Shown here one piece after another: positions 7,090 to 12,742 of a DNA stretch of 23,689 nt. The stretch lies in the IMG/VR virus record IMGVR_UViG_3300006030_000108, positions 1 through 23,689 of that record; one strand, given 5' to 3'. The translations under genes and the position numbers were made by a program. Source of the DNA: a virus. Position 1 is the first letter of the stretch, and each line of letters starts with the position of its first letter. The notes under the pieces were generated by a model. The model saw only the letters and a list, made by a program, of their open reading frames with translations, was not told the origin of the DNA and made no database searches.

Positions 7090-8891
7090 TACCTTACCCT
7101 GCTATCGTTTGCAATTTGCATGACGCGATTGGGAAGAACATGCCTGCTGAAATGCGCAACGACATTGCTGGAAGCGCGCAACACTTTAGCGTTTAGATCA
7201 TCGCTCAGGGATATTTCGACAAAAACCCGCTGGTCCGTTGCGGCATCCTTCATCGGCGTGACGGTTGCGGGACCGCGGATTATTTCCGGCCCCCTTTCGC
7301 CAGCGATACCCCACTGACCCGCAGGGATTGTGCCGCCTTCCGCAAACAAACCAGAAAACGCCGAAAGTATCCCGCCGAAAAACCCGCCACCGCCGCCACC
7401 GCCGCCAGAACCGAGGGACGATTCGATTGCCTTCGCGATTTGCAGCTTGATTATTAATTGCGCAACGCCAAGGATCATGCTCCCCATCGCCTGCAAGAAA
7501 TTCTTAGAGCCCTGCATAGCCGCTTCACCAAGGGCCATGATGTTTTCGGCGGCAGACATTGCGATGAATCGGTTTGTTTCCGCTTGACGCTGCTTCATCT
7601 CCTCGGACATTTGTTGATAGTGCGCAACTATCTCGTCATTCTGCGCCTTTCGCTTCGCATTTGCGTCATCTACGCCCCTTGAAACGAGTTCACTCCACTC
7701 GCGAGCGTAACGCATCGACTCGATCCAGGAGCGGTAATCGTCCTCACGGCGCTGGTTAAATCCGTCGTACCAGACCTTATTTGCTTCAGCGATTTGCTTT
7801 TGAGCGTTGGCCGTAAACTCGGCCATCGCCTCGGCGCTGGCTTTTGCCGCCTCGTCTCGTACGCGATACCCGGCAAGCGGTGATTTCGTGATTGCGCCTG
7901 CCGGAAGATCGAGATTTGCAACCGGTAAATCCATTGGGAGGTTGCTTGTCGTTGACCTCGCGCCGGGCGTTGTCCACGCCTTAGATGCCAATGGGTTTGT
8001 AGTTCCCATTGCCATATTTGCGCCCTGGCTAAAACTTGAGCCCATCGCCTTAAGGGCGTCAACAATCTTATTGGCAGACCATAAAATCGCCGTTAGCTCA
8101 GAGGCAATAAAACTTAGCGCTGGCGCTGCTTGCGCCTTCAAATGCTCCCAAGATTGCCCCATCTTGGTAACAGCATCATTCATTTTCTTTGCGGTGTCGC
8201 CAGAGACAACCCGCCCAAGCTCTTTCTGTTTTTCTGTAACCTCAGAAACCGATTTGGAAAGTTCTGCCATTGCTGGCACAACGTATTTGCCCAGCTTGTC
8301 ACCAAGCAATTCGTTGAGGGCGTTCAGGCGTTGCGTTTCGCTGGACATACCCGCTGCGCCACGCGCTACAAGCGGCAAGATGTTTTCCGCTTTAGCAAAA
8401 GCGCTTGATACAGTATTGACCGACAAGCCGAGCGCCATAAAACGCTCGCGGGCTTCTTTCGACCCAGCCTGCGCCTCGCCAATGCGATCCGTGAGGCGCG
8501 CAAGGATGCGGTCCATAACTTCGGCGCTTCCGCCGTTGTCCGTTAGCGCAGCCCTGTAGGCTTGCAGGGCCTCGACAGAAACGCCAACCTGCTTGGCTTG
8601 ATCCACAAGGGCCGCCGTGCTGGTAATCACGGACCTGGCAAAAGCGGCAACGCCCGCAGCCCCAACCCCTATTCCAGCCGCTCCGAGAAGGCCGCGAAGG
8701 CTGACAAGCTCCTTCGCCATATTGGTCACATTGACCGTTGTGCTCTTGAATGAGCGATCAATTACGGCAAGCATCCGATTTGAGTTGGCCGCGAGAGACG
8801 ATAATTCCTGCCGCGCCTTTTGTGTGCCAGCGGTAAACGCCGCCGTGTTCATGGACAGCGGGACGTTTAGAGCGCCAATCGTTGTCGTCAT
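7089..8891 (-). CDS. Tail tape measure protein
   Basis: The 600-residue protein has the usual tape measure layout. It has an N-terminal helical part, a hydrophobic Gly/Ala segment at about 67-89 (LLGAAGIGVGAAGVAAFA), long helical stretches to about 440 and a second hydrophobic segment near 463-488. A run of eight glycines ends at about residue 503 and is followed by FAEGGTIPAGQWGIAGERGP, a very common tape measure C-terminal block. It follows the frameshifted tail chaperone genes with an ATGA overlap, as expected. The protein sets tail length; at about 1.5 angstrom per residue it predicts a short tail of roughly 90 nm, which is an estimate from known tape measures rather than a measurement. 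Confidence 0.95.
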   Translation of the reverse strand: MTTTIGALNVPLSMNTAAFTAGTQKARQELSSLAANSNRMLAVIDRSFKSTTVNVTNMAKELVSLRGLLGAAGIGVGAAGVAAFARSVITSTAALVDQAKQVGVSVEALQAYRAALTDNGGSAEVMDRILARLTDRIGEAQAGSKEARERFMALGLSVNTVSSAFAKAENILPLVARGAAGMSSETQRLNALNELLGDKLGKYVVPAMAELSKSVSEVTEKQKELGRVVSGDTAKKMNDAVTKMGQSWEHLKAQAAPALSFIASELTAILWSANKIVDALKAMGSSFSQGANMAMGTTNPLASKAWTTPGARSTTSNLPMDLPVANLDLPAGAITKSPLAGYRVRDEAAKASAEAMAEFTANAQKQIAEANKVWYDGFNQRREDDYRSWIESMRYAREWSELVSRGVDDANAKRKAQNDEIVAHYQQMSEEMKQRQAETNRFIAMSAAENIMALGEAAMQGSKNFLQAMGSMILGVAQLIIKLQIAKAIESSLGSGGGGGGGGFFGGILSAFSGLFAEGGTIPAGQWGIAGERGPEIIRGPATVTPMKDAATDQRVFVEISLSDDLNAKVLRASSNVVAHFSRHVLPNRVMQIANDSRVR

Positions 8892-9100
8892 TTTCTCAGC
8901 GCCTTCCGCGCGCGCGCATCCGCACCAGCAACAGCCGATGCTTCACGCTGCCGCTTGTCCATGTCCTCGTTTTCAAGCCTGAAATAAGCCATCCACTCAG
9001 AGAGCTCGTGCGATGTCATTCGAGACATCATCTCCGCATGTGTCATTTTTAATTCGCGCGCCAGCGAGAATTGAAACCGCCTCGTCTGGCGCTTTTTCAG
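8888..9100 (-). CDS. Tail assembly chaperone T part, made by -1 frameshift from the G gene
   Basis: This frame has no well-placed start of its own and continues the preceding chaperone gene after a -1 slip at the A AAA AAC heptamer. The fusion would contain 116 residues of the first frame plus 70 from this one, 186 in total, continuing ...DALAKKLKKRQTRR. The segment MTSHELSEWMAYFRLENED is the hallmark of gpT-like proteins in HK97- and lambda-type tails. The C-terminal region is charged and ends ARKALRK. In lambda the short G form and the GT fusion bind the tape measure and tail tube subunits during assembly. The stop overlaps the tape measure start (ATGA). An internal ATG (MTHAEMM) could start a separate product but has little ribosome-site support. 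Confidence 0.88.
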   Translation of the reverse strand: MKKRQTRRFQFSLARELKMTHAEMMSRMTSHELSEWMAYFRLENEDMDKRQREASAVAGADARARKALRK

Positions 9101-9106
9101 TTTTTT
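9058..9106 (-). promoter_or_regulatory. Programmed -1 ribosomal frameshift signal (slippery A AAA AAC plus hairpin)
   Basis: On the minus strand the zero-frame codons GCA AAA AAC TGA contain the heptamer A AAA AAC at 9106-9100, a classic X XXY YYZ slippery site, directly before the stop of the first chaperone frame. Seven bases later a hairpin begins: GCGCCAG (9092-9086) pairs with CTGGCGC (9064-9058), and above one bulged A, CGAG (9084-9081) pairs with CTCG (9068-9065). The loop is 12 bases. The order and spacing are those of known -1 frameshift stimulators, and the -1 frame runs into the gpT-like motif. Confidence 0.92.
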
Positions 9107-9447
9107 GCGAGTGCGTCCACATCCGACGAGAGGACGGCGGATAGCCGCGAGGCAACCGCCCATAGCCTATTCATCGCGCGCGCCGATTTCTTGGCGAGCG
9201 CGGAGATGTCATCCTCGGAAAAAAGGCGGTTCCCCTCGTCATCGACGCAACAAAACGCGACCAGCTTGGCCCTGATGTCCTGCGGCGTTGTCACGTTTCC
9301 CTTGGAATCAAGATAGGTCATAGCCTCCCATCTATCTCGTTCCGAGGCCATTAACGCGCGGACGCGCACGATCCCGCCCCACTCGGGAACCTCCACATCT
9401 TCAAACGGCAGATCGTCAGCCTTGAGAATATCCTCCCGGTTAAGCAT
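9097..9447 (-). CDS. Tail assembly chaperone G-like, short form
   Basis: The 116-residue protein starts MLNREDILKADDLPFEDVEV and ends DALAKN at a stop that lies immediately after the slippery heptamer. Its start overlaps the stop of the tail tube gene (TAATG). Small acidic proteins with a motif like VPEWGGIVRVRALMASERDR followed by a helical region are found in this place in many siphophages as the first of two tail chaperones. Most ribosomes should make this short form and a minority the fusion with the downstream frame. It is an assembly factor and not expected in the mature virion. Confidence 0.88.
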   Translation of the reverse strand: MLNREDILKADDLPFEDVEVPEWGGIVRVRALMASERDRWEAMTYLDSKGNVTTPQDIRAKLVAFCCVDDEGNRLFSEDDISALAKKSARAMNRLWAVASRLSAVLSSDVDALAKN

Positions 9448-9857
9448 TAGGCCACCGCCCGCGTTACGTTGCCGGACGAGATCACGAACTTCGCGGAGGC
9501 AGCCGCCCTGTCACCAACGGATTGCCCGAAGGGTTGGTAGTCCGTCAGTATCCCGGTGAATTGATATTCCGGGTTGGTGGACGTGGTGCTGCCGCTCGTC
9601 GGCTTAATGGTGAGGGCCGTCGATGTCCCAAGCAATGCGAATAGCGTGGAGTCCACATTGCTGGAAGCGTAGTCCTGATTGAAAGTCAGATCGAGCGTTG
9701 CATCCTTAAGGCCACCAAGCCGGGCGTGATAGGTCGCGCCCATAGCCGTGGAATCCTGCGTTTCAGCCACTACGTTGAGCGTGGCCTGGGTTACGTGATC
9801 CGAGAGATTTACAGAGTTGACGGTAATTTTAGCGTCAGTAAGAACAAAGGCTGCCAT
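9447..9857 (-). CDS. Tail tube protein, short paralogue
   Basis: The 136-residue protein is rich in Thr, Ser and small residues and predicted to be mostly beta strand, as expected for a tail tube subunit. Its N-terminus (MAAFVLTDAKITVNSVNLSD) and the block QDSTAMGATYHARLGGLKDA match those of the upstream 236-residue protein, so the two genes are paralogues. A good ribosome site, AAGGAG, precedes the ATG and overlaps the end of the upstream gene region. It lies between the tail terminator and chaperone genes, the standard place of the major tail protein. Which of the two copies builds most of the tube cannot be told from sequence. Confidence 0.82.
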   Translation of the reverse strand: MAAFVLTDAKITVNSVNLSDHVTQATLNVVAETQDSTAMGATYHARLGGLKDATLDLTFNQDYASSNVDSTLFALLGTSTALTIKPTSGSTTSTNPEYQFTGILTDYQPFGQSVGDRAAASAKFVISSGNVTRAVA

Positions 9858-9867
9858 AGGAAGCTCC

Positions 9868-10578
9868 TTATAAAATACCCATTGAACCGATTATTGCGAA
9901 GGACGGCGTACCGCCGCCAACCGTGAATTTGAATCTCCAATAATCGTCTGTCACAGCGCCAGACACCGTTTTTTGAGCCGCGCCTGCGGAAGTAATTTGC
10001 GTGAAGGTGGCGCGCGTTGTTGGAGTGGTAAACCCGGCATTGTCATCGCTCTCTATTGTCACATCGAGAGTCGGAGACGAGCCGGAGGCGGCTGTCACAT
10101 GTATATTTGCGTAAAGCGTCTGCGTGGCTGAGATCGCGCCTAGCTGCTGCCCGGTTCCGTTTCCGGTCGAAGTCTTTGTACCGTTCTGCATCAGCAGCCC
10201 GCTCGCGCATGGCGCGGTTGACTGAGCCCCGGCTGAGAATTTGAACATATCGCCAACGGCAGCGCCGATCTGATATTCGGCTGATAGGGCCTTGAATATG
10301 TAAGCCTTGTTTCCGACTGTCGTTGTGGCCGCAGCCGTGACCGGCAACTCCGCCCCCAATGATCCGCTTGTTATCGCCAAGTCCGTGGCGTAATCCCAAT
10401 AGCCCTCCACCTGAACGCCGCAGGACTTGAGGCCAGCCGCGCGCGCGCGATAAGCCGCCCCGAAAACAGTTGCGTCCTGGACATCTGCTTGCAGGCTCAC
10501 AGCTAGAGAATTGGAGACGCCCGCCAAGGCGTACTGACCAATCCAAAGCCCGGCATCCGTTAGAATAAACGTGGACAT
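9868..10578 (-). CDS. Tail tube protein, long paralogue with extra C-terminal domain
   Basis: The protein has 236 residues. Residues 1 to about 130 align with the adjacent shorter tail protein: MSTFILTDAGLWIGQYALAG, QDATVFGAAYRARAAGLKSC, and YQIGAAVGDMFKFSAGAQST line up with equivalent blocks there. The remaining hundred residues form an additional beta-rich domain (QTLYANIHVTAASGSSPTLD, then DDYWRFKFTVGG) of a kind found on many phage structural proteins. It could decorate the outside of the tube, as the Ig-like domain of lambda gpV does. GAGG eight bases before the ATG supports the start, and the gene follows the DUF3168 protein by two bases. Confidence 0.8.
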   Translation of the reverse strand: MSTFILTDAGLWIGQYALAGVSNSLAVSLQADVQDATVFGAAYRARAAGLKSCGVQVEGYWDYATDLAITSGSLGAELPVTAAATTTVGNKAYIFKALSAEYQIGAAVGDMFKFSAGAQSTAPCASGLLMQNGTKTSTGNGTGQQLGAISATQTLYANIHVTAASGSSPTLDVTIESDDNAGFTTPTTRATFTQITSAGAAQKTVSGAVTDDYWRFKFTVGGGTPSFAIIGSMGIL

Positions 10579-10580
10579 TT

Positions 10581-10970
10581 TTATTCCTCGTAAATAAGCC
10601 TTACATCAACCAGGGCGCGATATATTTCGGCATCGTCGTCGTATTCGTCATTCGACGAAGAAATGAATGTGTCTTGAATGGTGACGGGGCTGCTTGCGGA
10701 CCACCGCTGCAATCTTGAAACTATGGCCGCAGAAAGAAGCCTCATTCCGTCGAAGGTTTCCGACCAGCCGTCAATCTGAAATCTTGTATCTACGATTTGT
10801 GTATCAGAGCCCATTGCTGAATAGCGCGTCTCGGCAATTCGCTGATAGGTGACGCAGGGAAATAAACAGTCTTGCGGAAACCTGACCGGATAGACGCGAG
10901 TTGCGACAAGCGGGTATAGATCACCGGCCCCGTCCGTCAGGCGGGAGTAAAGCGCAGCCTCAATCGTCAT
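10581..10970 (-). CDS. Tail terminator / completion protein (DUF3168)
   Basis: The 129-residue protein matches DUF3168 in length and in motifs: MTIEAALYSRLTDGAGDLYP, then VRFPQDCLFPCVTYQRI, a central VDTRFQIDGWSETFDGMRLL and a C-terminal ALVDVRLIYEE. Members of this family sit on the head-proximal end of the tail tube, stop its growth and help it join the head, as lambda gpU does. The gene follows the gp10-like gene with no gap (the upstream stop TAA abuts the ATG) and precedes the tail tube genes, which is the standard order. Confidence 0.9.
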   Translation of the reverse strand: MTIEAALYSRLTDGAGDLYPLVATRVYPVRFPQDCLFPCVTYQRIAETRYSAMGSDTQIVDTRFQIDGWSETFDGMRLLSAAIVSRLQRWSASSPVTIQDTFISSSNDEYDDDAEIYRALVDVRLIYEE

Positions 10971-11552
10971 TTAGCGGCCTATGAAAAACCGATTGCGGGA
11001 TGAAAATCCCGATTTGGCGTATGGTCCGGCAAGCCGCGCCGCCGCATCCTCAATTCCGGCACCAAGTTTTGAGCCGATCATGTTGAGGGCTGCCATCTGC
11101 GTAGATTCCCACGATGGCCGGAGAAACGGGCGGGCGGCAACATGCCTGATTTTGCGCCCGGCATGGCTCGTTAAAACCCATCCATATTCTAGGAAGCGCA
11201 GGTAGAACGCCTTAGGCCCCACGCCCGCGAGGGCGGCAGCCGATATTCCAGAATCTCCAACAATAGCCGCAATCTCTCCAAGCTCTGAATTTCTAGCCAG
11301 CCTTGCGCGTATCTGCCTTTTTCCGAAACCGGGTTCGCGATTGAACTCCTTACCCGTGGGCTTGCCCTTCTTTCTGTATTTGTAAATGTGAGACTCCGCA
11401 CCTATGGGGCATCTTGATTTCATCGCCGAAGAAACAACGCGAGCGCCAGCCCTTAGAGAGTTAGAGACAACCTTTTTGGCAATCTCGTCTGGCAACATTT
11501 GCAGGAGCTTGTCCAACTCACTAGCGCCCTCAATAGATACTAGGTTTGTCAT
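10971..11552 (-). CDS. HK97 gp10-like tail completion protein
   Basis: The protein has 193 residues. The N-terminal part, GASELDKLLQMLPDEIAKKV followed by SNSLRAGARVV, and the later KAFYLRFLEYGW and AARPFLRPSWES blocks are characteristic of the HK97 gp10 family. The middle contains a basic stretch (YKYRKKGKPTGKEF). Family members act at the neck, joining the tail to the filled head. The ATG overlaps the head closure stop as ATGA, and the order connector, head closure, gp10, DUF3168, tail tube is the usual one in HK97-type phages. Confidence 0.9.
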   Translation of the reverse strand: MTNLVSIEGASELDKLLQMLPDEIAKKVVSNSLRAGARVVSSAMKSRCPIGAESHIYKYRKKGKPTGKEFNREPGFGKRQIRARLARNSELGEIAAIVGDSGISAAALAGVGPKAFYLRFLEYGWVLTSHAGRKIRHVAARPFLRPSWESTQMAALNMIGSKLGAGIEDAAARLAGPYAKSGFSSRNRFFIGR

Positions 11553-11866
11553 TCGACCTTCGCCGTGGATTTGATTTCTAAACCCTGCCGCCTGCCGACT
11601 TCTGAAATAGAAGTAATATCGTAAATATCACCGGCATAGCTTATCCGGTGCTTTGCCGTGACATCCGAGCGATACCTGATAGTGAATGTCTTGGTTGAGC
11701 GGGCCTTGTCACCCGCAGCCTCAAGACCCTCGCTGCCGCCTTCGGCATCGACACTGGCCCACACGGTCGCGAGCGTTGACCAAGATTGGCTGACGGCCCC
11801 GCTGCTCGTCCGCGTTTCGGTTACTTCCTGGATCGTTATTCTGCGATCCGCCTTGCCGATCTGCAT
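11549..11866 (-). CDS. Head closure / head-tail adaptor protein (SPP1 gp16-like)
   Basis: The 105-residue protein has the family signature: an N-terminal GKADRRITIQEVTETRTSSG, the motif WSTLATVWASVDAEGG, then FTIRYRSDVTAKHRISYAGD followed by IYDITSISEVGRRQGLEI. These small beta-barrel proteins bind under the connector, close the head after packaging and provide the surface for the tail. It lies between the gp6-like connector (one base away) and gp10, as expected. Confidence 0.92.
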   Translation of the reverse strand: MQIGKADRRITIQEVTETRTSSGAVSQSWSTLATVWASVDAEGGSEGLEAAGDKARSTKTFTIRYRSDVTAKHRISYAGDIYDITSISEVGRRQGLEIKSTAKVE

Positions 11867-11867
11867 T

Positions 11868-12464
11868 TTAGACCCAAGAAACGATGTAAGGCGTTAAGCT
11901 GGCATCCTCGTCCCACATAGAGCTAACCACGTTGCCGACAATGCGGTTCTGCCGGTTCTCGTACATGTCGCCTATGCGGTTCAGAAGGTTCTGGATAATG
12001 GGACGCGGAATTGCGCCGGATAGACCGCCATTCGAGACGCTCGCGTATCCCGCAACATAGCGAATGCGAATAGCGTTTGGCTGCGATCTGATGCTTGGAT
12101 AGCTTTGACCATAGGCGGGTTGTATGATCGCCATGCTAGAGCCCTGGTCGATCACGTCGTAGTAGCTAGACGACAGCGTTTGCTCCACGCCGCTGGTGTC
12201 TAGGTATTTCACGCTCGATACACTCACCAATGGCGGCAGCGGGATTTCAATGATCTGTTGCCAGTCCGGCAAACGCAGTTCCCATGTCTGCTGCACCAGG
12301 CATCGACCAAGGATGCCATCCCTACCGTCCAGCATGGCGGTAGCGGATTCGATCAGAGAGTCGATATAGGCGTCAGAGTTGTTGTCATCGACGCGAAGAT
12401 GCTCCTTCGCCTCTATTAGCGTGACGGGATGCCTTTCCGGGGCCGTGATTAGATGCAGGCTCAT
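11868..12464 (-). CDS. Head-tail connector protein (HK97 gp6-like)
   Basis: The protein has 198 residues. It begins with LITAPERHPVTLIEAKEHLR, followed by VDDNNSDAYIDSLIESATAM, the recognised start of gp6-like connectors. The pattern PLPPLVSVSSVKYLDTSG, then IRIRYVAGY and a helical end with PRPIIQNLLNRIGDMYENR completes the family. A ring of this protein binds the portal and prepares the head for the closure protein. Its ATG overlaps the upstream small adaptor gene stop as ATGA. Confidence 0.92.
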   Translation of the reverse strand: MSLHLITAPERHPVTLIEAKEHLRVDDNNSDAYIDSLIESATAMLDGRDGILGRCLVQQTWELRLPDWQQIIEIPLPPLVSVSSVKYLDTSGVEQTLSSSYYDVIDQGSSMAIIQPAYGQSYPSIRSQPNAIRIRYVAGYASVSNGGLSGAIPRPIIQNLLNRIGDMYENRQNRIVGNVVSSMWDEDASLTPYIVSWV

Positions 12465-12742
12465 GGGCTATCCGTGCAGCGGAGTTGAACATCCCTGACA
12501 CCGATCTGACCGTCACTGGCCGTGATCGTGTTTCGGAGCGTGTATTGAACGCCATAGGTGCAGCCGGTAATTTTGGTCTGCGTTGTCGTGCTGTCGTTTA
12601 TCTGTCCAGAAAGCACGGGGCCGGTCGGAGATATGGTCCAGGAAGAACTTGATATGGTGGCGGAGCCGAGCCAACCCTCCGCACCCCAGTCAATGTCCCA
12701 GATCAAAGTTTCTCCCGGGCCGATGATGCGATATGCGCTCAC
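12461..12742 (-). CDS. Small fibre-tail adaptor-like protein
   Basis: The 93-residue protein begins at a GTG that overlaps the stop of the repeat-rich fibre gene as GTGA. The pattern GETLIWDIDWGAEGWLG, SSWTISPTGPV, and CTYGVQYTLRNTITASDGQ near the end matches a family of small phage proteins often annotated as fibre-tail adaptors and encoded next to connectors. It appears to be a single Ig-like beta sandwich. Direct contact with the 913-residue protein encoded just upstream is plausible from the overlap, but is inferred. Confidence 0.7.
   Translation of the reverse strand: MSAYRIIGPGETLIWDIDWGAEGWLGSATISSSSWTISPTGPVLSGQINDSTTTQTKITGCTYGVQYTLRNTITASDGQIGVRDVQLRCTDSP

Noticed and set aside
7807-8559. 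A 250-codon plus-strand frame opposite the tape measure gene.
   Set aside because: The tape measure has clear family features on the minus strand, and the antisense product has no motif; it is explained by codon bias.
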